Assembly (NCBI GenBank): GCA_025363505.1
Contig: JANYDV010000277.1
Location: 1 to 10,277, forward strand
DNA length: 10,277 nucleotides
From: Bacteroidota bacterium
GTDB lineage: Bacteria > Bacteroidota > Ignavibacteria > Palsa-1295
Direction: 5' to 3'
Below, one piece after another: positions 1-7,015 of this stretch (position 1 is the stretch's first letter; every line of letters starts with the position of its first letter). The translations under genes and the position numbers were made by a program. The notes beneath the pieces were generated by a model, which searched no databases, was not told the DNA's origin, and was given only the letters and a program-made list of their open reading frames with translations.

Positions 1-65
1 AGTTGGGAGAGGTTTGCAAAGCAAGCTGCAGTGTTTTTGAAACGTATTCGAGAGTCGAGCTGATT

Positions 66-1730
66 ATGTCAAACGCTGAATTCAACAAAAAAGCAACGCG
101 CGGTTTTGCGTGGAATTATCTCTATAAGCTATCTGAGTTTGGGCTGACGAATCTCTTTACGATCATTGTCATCAGAAAATTTGGTCCTGAGGTTTCGGCG
201 CCGTATGCCGTATTCTCCGCACTTGCAACCACTCTTTCTATCGTAGCAGCTTTTGCAGTCGATGGTGTACTCTTACGCTACATTCAACGTATCACTCCTC
301 ATCCGAAAGAAAAAGTAGAGCACTTCGACAACATTGAATCCCTTAGTCTTTCTCATTTTCTTAATACACTATTAGCATTTAGATTTCTGATTGTCGGTTT
401 AATTTCTGTTGTAGTTGCTTTCGTTTTTCTGGGGATACCGCAATTTATGCCAAGTGTGGGTGATTCATTTGGATTATTAAAAACATTTACTCCACATTTA
501 ATTATTTTCTTATTTGCACAATCACTTAGTGCATTCTCCACATTTTCTTTGACGGGATTACTCGAAACAAAACGAGTATTTCTGGTGAGTCTTCTCTCAC
601 GGATACTGCTGTTGCTTCTGGGGGTTTGGTTAGTATATGCTGAAAATCTTACTCTCGAAAACTCGATTACGGTATTCGTAACTTCGGCAGTTGTGAGCGG
701 AATATTGATGTATGCGATGCTTAGATTTGAAGTGAGAAAACAAACCCAATCATCGGAACAGACGACAACTTTCTTTTCATTTTGGCATACACTTTCCATT
801 CTCTGGAAATTTATTACTTCCCGGAAGCACCTCTCATTTTTTCTGGGTACGCCGCTAATGCTCTATGGCATTACTACATGGGGAAATGATATGCTTAGCA
901 CAATATTAGGACGCCAACCGGATATTTTGATGATGCGGGCAATGCTCGGCGAGAAGACAACAGAGATCGGTTATTATTTCTCAGCTTCTCAGATTATTCT
1001 TGTTACTGAGTATGTATTTCTTTTCGGCTTGGGGGGGACGTTGGTTTCAATTTTGTCAAAACTGGCGCACGACGACGAACAACAGAACAATGGGAAGTAT
1101 AAATCGCTCACAAAGGCACGACGCGAGATTGCGGGCTTTCAAAATGTTGTCCTGATTCCACTGTGTTGTTTTATCTTTTTTTGTATAAAGCCAATCATCC
1201 ACTCTGTCTATGGCGAAGCCTATCTTCCTTCAGCACCTTTAGTGCAAGTCGGGCTGGTGGCAATGCTCATTAGTGTAGCAATCTTCGGTGGTGGGATGCA
1301 GGTTACTTCACTTGTTTCGATCGGAAAAGAACGTTTGGTCTTTCGCAATCGTCTTATCTGGGGGGTGATCAATGTTGTTGGGAACGTCATCCTGATATAC
1401 TATTTTGGGGCATTGGGGGCGCTGATTGGCACACATTATTGTAATGCAGGTGCTTGTGCGAGTGAATCTTTTTTTGCCTCGAAATATATAGGCAAGTCAA
1501 TGAATTATACATCGACATTGCGAATATTTGTAATCTCATTAGTGGCGGCTGCAGTTTCCTACGAATTAGCGCATTTGGCTGCACCGTCTGTTTCTTCATG
1601 GTTTATCGTGATCGGGGCGGGCAGTATTGATGCTGCAATAGTATTAATACTCTATAAAACCTTCAAAGTGCCGGAGCTGGGAATCCTTACTTCGCGCATT
1701 CAAAGTTTATTTCCATCACTCTTGAAATAA
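66..1730 (+). CDS. Polysaccharide flippase-like (Wzx/MATE-type) multi-spanning membrane protein
   Basis: Predicted inner-membrane protein of 554 residues, resembling the polysaccharide biosynthesis/lipid-linked oligosaccharide flippases of the MVF/MATE superfamily. Such proteins move undecaprenyl-linked glycans across the cytoplasmic membrane. The sequence shows a short basic N-terminus (residues NKKATRGFAWN), then many hydrophobic stretches along the whole length. Two polar loops interrupt them, near residues 223-255 and 335-360, the second being DDEQQNNGKYK followed by a basic run; both are probably cytoplasmic. The length fits the upper end of the family. ATG at 66 was chosen because the family usually starts just before such a basic-aromatic segment. 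The frame also runs upstream to TTG at 3, so a longer form cannot be excluded at the window edge. The gene ends in three tandem in-frame stops (TAA TAG TAA, 1728-1736). The substrate is unknown and no glycosyltransferase is visible nearby. It could instead be another MVF-type transporter. Confidence is good for the superfamily and low for the substrate. Confidence 0.7.
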   Translation: MSNAEFNKKATRGFAWNYLYKLSEFGLTNLFTIIVIRKFGPEVSAPYAVFSALATTLSIVAAFAVDGVLLRYIQRITPHPKEKVEHFDNIESLSLSHFLNTLLAFRFLIVGLISVVVAFVFLGIPQFMPSVGDSFGLLKTFTPHLIIFLFAQSLSAFSTFSLTGLLETKRVFLVSLLSRILLLLLGVWLVYAENLTLENSITVFVTSAVVSGILMYAMLRFEVRKQTQSSEQTTTFFSFWHTLSILWKFITSRKHLSFFLGTPLMLYGITTWGNDMLSTILGRQPDILMMRAMLGEKTTEIGYYFSASQIILVTEYVFLFGLGGTLVSILSKLAHDDEQQNNGKYKSLTKARREIAGFQNVVLIPLCCFIFFCIKPIIHSVYGEAYLPSAPLVQVGLVAMLISVAIFGGGMQVTSLVSIGKERLVFRNRLIWGVINVVGNVILIYYFGALGALIGTHYCNAGACASESFFASKYIGKSMNYTSTLRIFVISLVAAAVSYELAHLAAPSVSSWFIVIGAGSIDAAIVLILYKTFKVPELGILTSRIQSLFPSLLK

Positions 1731-1761
1731 TAGTAATGTAACTTTTAGACTATTCGTGTCG

Positions 1762-1769
1762 TAACTTTG
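1762..1769 (+). promoter_or_regulatory. Candidate Bacteroidota-type -7 promoter box (TAACTTTG)
   Basis: The octamer TAACTTTG fits the TAnnTTTG -7 consensus known for the primary sigma factor of Bacteroidota. It lies 36 nt before the ATG at 1806, which would give a leader of roughly 30 nt. The expected TTTG -33 box is not clear; only a T-rich TTTTAG (1743-1748) lies upstream and its spacing is short. One octamer in AT-rich DNA can occur by chance, so this is a candidate only. Confidence 0.3.
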
Positions 1770-1795
1770 CCAATATCTTATTACACCTACCGATT

Positions 1796-1803
1796 AGAGG
1801 AGA
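1796..1803 (+). promoter_or_regulatory. Strong Shine-Dalgarno sequence of the Omp85-family gene
   Basis: AGAGGAGA is a purine-rich anti-16S match. Its GGAG core ends 3 nt before the ATG at 1806 and 6 nt before the adjacent in-frame ATG at 1809. The spacing slightly favours the second ATG, but either gives the same signal peptide. The site decides against the upstream TTG at 1767 as the start. It is the only strong ribosome binding site I can see in this window. Confidence 0.75.
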
Positions 1804-1805
1804 CT

Positions 1806-3293
1806 ATGATGGTGATACGTTTACTTCTTATGATCTCGATATTGAGTGCTGCATCACTTGCCACCGCGCAATCGTTGCACCAGGAGCTTCAAACACGCCC
1901 GACCATTAGTGACGGTGTTACGATCAGTCTTTCGACAGGGGATACATCACTCGTCGGTGATCTTCTCAAAGGAGATTTTTTTCATTCATTACGTGGTACA
2001 TTCCTCGATAGGATCGATCCGGTTGAACATGAAATAGACAGCTCCAACGACTCATTGATCTATGAACTCCGTATCGGAAAAATGTTCAAAAAATATGGCA
2101 AAGGAAAGCATTCGTTTATTATCACCGAAGACCCGTATGATCGCCTCAACCCATTCAAAGAAAGTCTGCCCTTTATTGATTTTAATCGTGTAAACGGATT
2201 TGTCCTCGGTATTGGAACGCCAATGTTCATCAGTATTGGTCGTCACGAAGAACTTGGTATCAAAGCCGGTATTGCTTATGGATTTGAGGAAAAGAAAGGG
2301 CAATCACTTGTCGGGGCAGAGTACCGAATTCCTCTGGGAAAATTACAAGATACCAGTTTCATTGATAAATGGCAATGGATACCGACGCTTGCTGTCGGTG
2401 CCGAGTATCATAATATGACATCAACCGATGATGCGTGGCGCGCCGGAAGATTGGAAAATGCGGTGTATGCTTTCTTTGCAAGAGAAGATTTTAGAGACTA
2501 TTATAAGATTGATGGTTGGAATGCTGATCTGGCGTTCCGTCCAGACCGGTATTCCGAGTTTAAGTTAGAGTATCGCAGCGATATTTATTACAACCAACCG
2601 CAACGCGTCTATATCGGTAGATGGGGTGGTAATAAAGTATTACCTGTCAATCCTCAAATAACCACCGGAAGACTCAATAGTTGGGTTTTCACCGCAGGTC
2701 GAGAAATTGTCACTCCAATTACCAGAAGTGTTAGCAATCTTTGGGGCGATGATGTTTCGATTGAAAGCGAAAGTGGCAGAGCCTATCTCTTCCAAGCTGA
2801 ATTTGGAAACAGTGAAGGAGCAGCCAAGAGTTTTGCGCGCTATATGCTTGAGGCAAGAAATTTCAATCCAATCATCAAGGCACTTTCGATCGATACACGA
2901 TTGAGATGGGAAAGCTCGACAGGTAATGTTCCGATACAAAAACTGTCTTTCTTGGGCGGTCCTTCGAGTTTGGCAGGATACAAGAACAAAGTGTTCGTTG
3001 GCAACAGAATGTTGCTCTTAAACACGGAGTTGCGTTTTAGTCTTGAAGAACTCAGCTCGTTCTTCGATGGCGGCAATCTTAATCTCGTACTTTACAATGA
3101 TCTCGGCTACATCCGATTGTCCGATTCGAGCGCGGGGTTATTCGAGGGCTTTGGAGATATTAAACCCAGTACGCTTATCTATAATATCGGCATTGGAATT
3201 GGTGCAAGCAGTGGGATACAACTTGGGGTGATGTGGAGAACTGATATAAAAGAGACGGGAAGATTCTTTTTCCGTTTCCAACGCCCATTCTAA
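1806..3293 (+). CDS. Omp85-family (BamA/TamA-like) outer-membrane beta-barrel without recognisable POTRA domains
   Basis: Predicted outer-membrane protein of 495 residues. Residues 1-21 form a Sec signal peptide: short basic N-terminus, hydrophobic core, and an ATA cleavage site before Gln22. About 100 residues of unassigned periplasmic sequence follow. From about residue 125 (DFNRVNGFVLGIG) to the end, alternating strands and long polar loops fit a 16-strand Omp85 barrel of about 370 residues. The segment LGGPSSLAGY (about 383-392) followed by GNRMLLLNTELRF is the family's loop-6 motif and next strand, and the chain ends in a C-terminal aromatic (FRFQRPF) as barrel proteins usually do. The usual Arg of the loop-6 (V/I)RG(F/Y) motif is Ala390 here. 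No POTRA repeats are recognisable, so it is unlikely to be the essential BamA. A role in protein or lipid transport across the outer membrane is inferred only from the family. It lies 75 nt after the flippase gene and has its own ribosome binding site; tadA converges on it 3 nt away. Confidence 0.8.
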   Translation: MMVIRLLLMISILSAASLATAQSLHQELQTRPTISDGVTISLSTGDTSLVGDLLKGDFFHSLRGTFLDRIDPVEHEIDSSNDSLIYELRIGKMFKKYGKGKHSFIITEDPYDRLNPFKESLPFIDFNRVNGFVLGIGTPMFISIGRHEELGIKAGIAYGFEEKKGQSLVGAEYRIPLGKLQDTSFIDKWQWIPTLAVGAEYHNMTSTDDAWRAGRLENAVYAFFAREDFRDYYKIDGWNADLAFRPDRYSEFKLEYRSDIYYNQPQRVYIGRWGGNKVLPVNPQITTGRLNSWVFTAGREIVTPITRSVSNLWGDDVSIESESGRAYLFQAEFGNSEGAAKSFARYMLEARNFNPIIKALSIDTRLRWESSTGNVPIQKLSFLGGPSSLAGYKNKVFVGNRMLLLNTELRFSLEELSSFFDGGNLNLVLYNDLGYIRLSDSSAGLFEGFGDIKPSTLIYNIGIGIGASSGIQLGVMWRTDIKETGRFFFRFQRPF

Positions 3294-3296
3294 TTA

Positions 3297-3764
3297 TTAA
3301 CGTTTTTTCTTAAAATATTCTTTTAAGATCGCGCCTGATTCAGCATCGAGCACTCCGCCGATAGTGTGAACGCTGTGGTTAAGGCGGTCATCTTCTGTAA
3401 GGGTAAAGAGTGTACCACAGGCGCCGGCTTTGGGGTCATACGCCCCAAATACTAAACGTTCGATACGAGAGTTAACAATTGCCCCGGCACACATTGGGCA
3501 GGGTTCGAGCGTTACATAGAGTGTGCATCCGGTAAGGAATCGGCTTTCGAGAGTCCCGTTTGCCGAAGTAATTGCGATCATCTCAGCATGCGCAGTTGAG
3601 TCGAGCAGTTGTTCGGTTTGGTTATGACCTCTGCCGACTATTGCCCCGTCTTTTACGATGACACATCCTATTGGCACTTCATCAAGTTCGTATGCTTTCT
3701 CGGCTTCGCGGAAGGCAAAGCGCATCCAATACTCGTGGGGCTGGGAAAAGGGGTTGTTATCCAT
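3297..3764 (-). CDS. tadA: tRNA-specific adenosine deaminase TadA
   Basis: Cytoplasmic zinc deaminase of 155 residues that converts A34 to inosine in the anticodon of tRNA-Arg(ACG), letting one tRNA read the CGU, CGC and CGA codons. The zinc and catalytic motifs are intact: HAE with His59 and proton-shuttle Glu61, and PCPMC with Cys89 and Cys92. HEYWM near the N-terminus, GHNQ before the active site and the DPKAGACGTL segment all match TadA rather than cytidine or guanine deaminases. The length is normal. ATG at 3764 is chosen because it retains HEYW before the next Met14. No Shine-Dalgarno sequence is present. The gene starts 13 nt after the 3' end of tRNA-Ile(CAU) on the same strand, so the two are probably co-transcribed and tRNA 3' processing would leave tadA with a very short leader. 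Its stop lies 3 nt from the stop of the convergent outer-membrane protein gene. Confidence 0.95.
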   Translation of the reverse strand: MDNNPFSQPHEYWMRFAFREAEKAYELDEVPIGCVIVKDGAIVGRGHNQTEQLLDSTAHAEMIAITSANGTLESRFLTGCTLYVTLEPCPMCAGAIVNSRIERLVFGAYDPKAGACGTLFTLTEDDRLNHSVHTIGGVLDAESGAILKEYFKKKR

Positions 3765-3777
3765 TACTAACAGTAAG

Positions 3778-3851
3778 TGGGCCCTGCAGGACTTGAACCT
3801 GCGACCAATCGATTATGAGTCGACCGCTCTAACCAACTGAGCTAAGGGCCC
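3778..3851 (-). tRNA. tRNA-Ile (anticodon CAU, lysidine-dependent Ile2 type)
   Basis: A complete 74-nt cloverleaf. The acceptor stem is GGGCCCT/AGGGCCC with discriminator A. The D stem is GCTC/GAGC, and the anticodon stem GTCGA/TCGAT closes the loop CTCATAA, giving anticodon CAT. The T stem is GCAGG/CCTGC with loop TTCAAGT. CCA is not encoded; CTT follows the discriminator. A CAU anticodon can mean initiator Met, elongator Met or Ile2. The paired G1-C72 argues against an initiator. The segments TTAGCTCAGT, GACTCATAATCG, GGTCGC and GGTTCAAGTCC closely match the well-known E. coli Ile2 tRNA, so C34 is probably converted to lysidine by TilS to read AUA. Flanking AAGT/ACTT (3775-3778 with 3854-3857) could lengthen the acceptor helix in the precursor across a two-base bulge. 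Structure is near certain; Ile2 identity is likely. Confidence 0.9.
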
Positions 3852-3897
3852 CCACTTGGGCGTTTCAAAAGAAACATCTCCGAAACGGCGATTTTAA

Positions 3898-3911
3898 CAC
3901 CCTTACGGGTG
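3898..3911. other. Small hairpin CACCC-TTAC-GGGTG
   Basis: A perfect 5-bp inverted repeat (3898-3902 with 3907-3911) around a 4-nt loop, in the divergent region between tRNA-Ile and gcvP. It directly abuts a second hairpin at 3912-3932. On the minus strand it would lie in the leader of the tRNA-tadA transcript if the promoter is further upstream. Its GGGTG arm could alternatively pair with CACC at 3937-3940. No function is established. Confidence 0.5.
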
Positions 3912-3947
3912 AGTGAATTCCTTCGATTCACTTCAACACCTCTTTTT
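3912..3947 (+). terminator. Possible intrinsic terminator (hairpin followed by TCTTTTT)
   Basis: A perfect 7-bp stem AGTGAAT/ATTCACT (3912-3918 with 3926-3932) encloses a 7-nt loop. It can be extended by GGTG (3908-3911) pairing with CACC (3937-3940) across a TCAA bulge, which brings the helix directly against TCTTTTT (3941-3947). On the plus strand this resembles a weak rho-independent terminator. It is the first plausible one I noticed downstream of the Omp85-family gene, whose stop is followed immediately by convergent tadA. The stem is AT-rich, so termination efficiency is doubtful. It could instead act in the gcvP leader. Confidence 0.35.
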
Positions 3948-4063
3948 AATGATCTTACTACAATTGATTCATCTATAGAGCGTTTTCTTTATAACATTTC
4001 AAATTTTTCCATTTTTTTTGTTGTTTACCTATTTCCAAAGACAATCTCATTCCTAATTATTCA

Positions 4064-6973
4064 ATGAACAACGCAATATCTCGATTCGACAAATTTAGCA
4101 ACAGACATATCGGACCTTCCGAAAACGAGCAGCAGCTTATGCTTGAAATCATCGGTGTGTCATCACTTGATCAGCTTATCGAACAAACCATTCCTGCTTC
4201 GATCAGACTTCCGAAACCTCTGACAGGTCTTTCGGCTCGGAGTGAAGTTGAATTTCTCGAAGATATTCGTAAAATTGCAAACAAAAATAAAGTATTCCGC
4301 TCCTATATTGGGATGGGATATTATGACTGCGTGACCCCTCCGGTTATTTTGCGCAACGTGATGGAAAATCCGGGTTGGTACACCCAATACACTCCCTATC
4401 AAGCCGAGATAGCCCAAGGTCGTTTGGAGTCGCTCTTAAATTTCCAGACAGTAGTGATGGATCTCACGAAGATGGAGATTACCAACGCCTCACTGCTCGA
4501 TGAGGCAACAGCTGCCGCTGAAGCAATGCACCTGATGTTTGCTTCTCGAAATCAAGAGTTGCTTTCACGAAATGCAAATATATTGTTCGTGGCAGATTCC
4601 GTTTTCCCGCAGACGATTGATGTGCTTAAGACTCGTTCGGAGCCTTTAGGCATTGAGTTGTTAATCGGCAATGTCGAAATGCTTCAGGCAAATTGGAATG
4701 AGAAAATATTTGGGACAATTATACAATATCCCGATGGCAATGGTGCGATCTCCGATCCATCAATGTTCATCAAAAAAGCACATGAACATCACGCTTTTGT
4801 TGCTGTCGGAAGCGATTTGATGAGTTTACTGCTTGTCACTCCGCCCGGTGAACTCGGTGCGGATATTGTGTTTGGTTCGGCGCAGCGTTTTGGTGTTCCG
4901 CTGGGGTATGGCGGACCCCATGCCGCGTTCTTTGCGGCACAGGAACAATTTAAAAGACAAATGCCGGGACGAATCATCGGTGTCTCGATAGACTCCAATG
5001 GAAATCGTGCATTACGTATGGCATTGCAGACTCGTGAACAACACATCAAACGTGATAGAGCCACGAGTAATATTTGCACGGCTCAGGCTTTGCTCGCCAA
5101 TATGACAGCGATGTATGCCGTCTATCATGGACCAGAAGGGTTGAAGATCATCGCCGAACGAATACATAGTTTGACGGTCGTCTTGGCAAAAGCTTTGAAG
5201 AATGCACACTTTGAGAATATGAATGAATCGTATTTTGATACGATAAAGATCAAAGTACATTCTGAAACGATGGTGCAATACATTCGCTCGCGTGCAGAAA
5301 AGTCGAAGATTAACCTACGATATTTCAGCAGTGCGGTCGGCATTTCACTTGATGAGACAACAACTCTTGATGATGTTCGGGCTATTGCCGAAATTTTCGC
5401 AAATGCGAATGAGATGAAAGCCGAGCATTTGAATATTGATGGTATTGTTCAAGAAGCATTATCGGCAATTCCGAGCTTTGCGCAACGGAGCAGTAGCTAC
5501 TTAACACATCCGGTGTTTAATTCGCATCACTCAGAAACGGAGATGCTACGGTATATTAAATTGCTGGAGAATAAAGATCTTTCGCTTACACATTCAATGA
5601 TTGCACTCGGCTCTTGCACTATGAAGCTTAATGCAACTGCCGAGATGATACCTGTTACTTGGCAGGAATTTGGGAGAATGCATCCGTTTGCTCCGGTCGA
5701 TCAAGCAAAAGGTTATGCGGAAGTATTTAAGTCACTTTCAAAAGCATTGCGTGATATTACTGGCTTTGATGGAATTTCGCTTCAGCCAAATGCCGGTGCA
5801 CAAGGTGAATATGCCGGGTTGTTGGTGATTCGAGAATACTTACGTGCCAAAGGAGAAGGACATCGCAACGTCGTGGTGATACCGGCTTCGGCACACGGCA
5901 CCAATCCCGCAAGCGCGGTAATGGCAGGGTTGAAAGTTGTTGTATCGAAGACCGATGCAAATGGAAACGTCGATTTTGAAGACCTCAAGCAAAAAGTGGA
6001 ACTCCACAAGGATAATCTTGCGGCATTGATGGTCACTTATCCTTCAACACATGGCGTATTTGAAGAACAAATTATTGATATTTGTAAACTGATCCATAAA
6101 TATGGCGGACAAGTCTATATGGATGGTGCGAATATGAATGCTCAGGTCGGTTTAACGAGTCCGAAACGTATTGGTGCCGATGTTTGCCATTTGAATCTTC
6201 ATAAAACGTTTTGCATTCCGCATGGCGGTGGCGGTCCCGGAATGGGACCAATCGGTGTTGCAAAACATCTTACCCCATTTTTGCCGGGTCATTCGGTTAT
6301 TAGTATCGGTGATGACCAAAGTGTTCATGCCGTTTCTGCGGCGCCATGGGGCAGCGCAAGTATCTTGCTTATCTCATGGGCATATATTGCGATGATGGGC
6401 TATGACGGCTTAACAGAAGCGACTAAAGTGGCGATCTTGAATGCAAATTATATTAAGTCGCGTCTCGAAAAACATTTTCCGATACTCTATCAGGGCAAAC
6501 ACGGTCGCGTTGCTCACGAGATGATCGTGGATATGCGGCAGTTCAAACAGTCGGTTGGAATAGAAGTCGAAGACATCGCCAAACGATTGATTGACTATGG
6601 CTTCCATGCACCGACGGTTTCATTTCCGGTGCCGGGTACGTTAATGATCGAACCGACCGAGAGCGAGCCGCTTGCGGAGATTGATCGTTTCTGTGATGCT
6701 CTCATCTCCATTAGCAAAGAAATCGAAGAAATTGCCGAAGGAAAAGCAGATAGAAATGATAATGTCTTGAAGCATGCGCCACATACGATCGAATCTGTAA
6801 TAGCCGATAACTGGTCGCATTCATATTCACGTGAGAAAGCGGCATATCCTGCTCAGGGACTTCGGAAGAACAAGTTCTGGGCTCCTGTAAGCCGTGTGAA
6901 CGGAGCCTATGGTGATCGGCAACTTATTTGTAGTTGCCCACCAATCGAAGAATATTCTGAAGAGATTGTATAA
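4064..6973 (+). CDS. gcvP: Glycine dehydrogenase (decarboxylating), glycine cleavage system P protein
   Basis: Cytoplasmic PLP enzyme that decarboxylates glycine and passes the aminomethyl group to the lipoyl arm of GcvH, the first step of the glycine cleavage system feeding one-carbon units to tetrahydrofolate. At 969 residues it is the fused, full-length form (E. coli is about 957), not the split GcvPA/GcvPB type. The N-terminal half opens with FSNRHIGPSENEQ and includes GMGYYDCVTPPVILRN and ENPGWYTQYTPYQAEIAQGR. The C-terminal half begins around SLGSCTMKLNATAEM and contains the cofactor site HLNLHKTFCIPHGGGGPGMG, where Lys714 should form the Schiff base with PLP. ATG at 4064 gives the expected N-terminus, but no Shine-Dalgarno sequence precedes it. 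No gcvT, gcvH or lipoamide dehydrogenase gene lies nearby, so those parts must be encoded elsewhere. A strong terminator follows 7 nt after the stop. Confidence 0.97.
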   Translation: MNNAISRFDKFSNRHIGPSENEQQLMLEIIGVSSLDQLIEQTIPASIRLPKPLTGLSARSEVEFLEDIRKIANKNKVFRSYIGMGYYDCVTPPVILRNVMENPGWYTQYTPYQAEIAQGRLESLLNFQTVVMDLTKMEITNASLLDEATAAAEAMHLMFASRNQELLSRNANILFVADSVFPQTIDVLKTRSEPLGIELLIGNVEMLQANWNEKIFGTIIQYPDGNGAISDPSMFIKKAHEHHAFVAVGSDLMSLLLVTPPGELGADIVFGSAQRFGVPLGYGGPHAAFFAAQEQFKRQMPGRIIGVSIDSNGNRALRMALQTREQHIKRDRATSNICTAQALLANMTAMYAVYHGPEGLKIIAERIHSLTVVLAKALKNAHFENMNESYFDTIKIKVHSETMVQYIRSRAEKSKINLRYFSSAVGISLDETTTLDDVRAIAEIFANANEMKAEHLNIDGIVQEALSAIPSFAQRSSSYLTHPVFNSHHSETEMLRYIKLLENKDLSLTHSMIALGSCTMKLNATAEMIPVTWQEFGRMHPFAPVDQAKGYAEVFKSLSKALRDITGFDGISLQPNAGAQGEYAGLLVIREYLRAKGEGHRNVVVIPASAHGTNPASAVMAGLKVVVSKTDANGNVDFEDLKQKVELHKDNLAALMVTYPSTHGVFEEQIIDICKLIHKYGGQVYMDGANMNAQVGLTSPKRIGADVCHLNLHKTFCIPHGGGGPGMGPIGVAKHLTPFLPGHSVISIGDDQSVHAVSAAPWGSASILLISWAYIAMMGYDGLTEATKVAILNANYIKSRLEKHFPILYQGKHGRVAHEMIVDMRQFKQSVGIEVEDIAKRLIDYGFHAPTVSFPVPGTLMIEPTESEPLAEIDRFCDALISISKEIEEIAEGKADRNDNVLKHAPHTIESVIADNWSHSYSREKAAYPAQGLRKNKFWAPVSRVNGAYGDRQLICSCPPIEEYSEEIV

Positions 6974-6980
6974 CAAACAT

Positions 6981-7007
6981 AAAAAGACGCCGCAGGGCGT
7001 CTTTTTT
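6981..7007 (+). terminator. Intrinsic terminator after gcvP
   Basis: AAAAAGACGCC (6981-6991) and GGCGTCTTTTT (6996-7006) form a perfect 11-bp inverted repeat around the loop GCAG. The GC-rich core is followed by six T residues (7002-7007). This is a textbook rho-independent terminator, and the A-tract on the other side makes it potentially bidirectional. It begins 7 nt after the gcvP stop and ends only 8 nt before the aroA ATG, so it lies in the aroA leader if aroA is transcribed from further upstream. Confidence 0.9.
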
Positions 7008-7015
7008 CTATTACG

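Larger units (their letters stand above)
3852..4063. other. Divergent intergenic region between tRNA-Ile/tadA and gcvP
   Basis: These 212 bases must hold the promoters for the minus-strand tRNA-tadA unit and for plus-strand gcvP. Besides the two hairpins listed separately there is a small inverted repeat, GTTTC-AAAA-GAAAC (3862-3875), and a very T-rich stretch from about 3999 to 4034. TATAAC (3990-3995) is a possible -10-like box, with TTGATT (3964-3969) upstream at a 20-nt spacing that is too wide for a standard sigma-70 promoter. I see no clear TAnnTTTG box on either strand. I also see no sequence I would recognise as a glycine riboswitch, although that class often precedes gcv genes elsewhere. 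gcvP has no Shine-Dalgarno sequence. Confidence 0.5.

Noticed and set aside
353..799. A 148-codon minus-strand reading frame
   Set aside because: It lies wholly antisense inside the flippase gene, has a low-complexity polar composition, no recognisable domain and no start context. It looks like a shadow of the real frame.
3309..3327. Inverted repeat CTTAAAA-TATTC-TTTTAAG near the tadA 3' end, considered as a terminator for the convergent genes
   Set aside because: The stem is entirely AT apart from the end pairs, and the T-run lies on the 5' side of the hairpin on the plus strand (A-run on the 3' side on the minus strand), the wrong order for termination. It encodes the normal TadA C-terminus.
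3658..3840. A 60-codon plus-strand reading frame ending in RPIDYESTALTN
   Set aside because: It runs antisense through the start of tadA and the tRNA-Ile gene. The C-terminal peptide is the antisense translation of conserved tRNA sequence, a known annotation artefact.
3778..3851. Initiator or elongator tRNA-Met as the identity of the CAU tRNA
   Set aside because: G1-C72 is paired, unlike bacterial initiators, and the D-arm, anticodon-arm and T-arm sequence follows the known Ile2 pattern more closely than elongator Met.
3852..4063. Glycine riboswitch upstream of gcvP
   Set aside because: This class often precedes gcv genes, but I cannot identify its conserved core or tandem aptamers in the 212 bases. 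A covariance-model search (Rfam RF00504) would be decisive.
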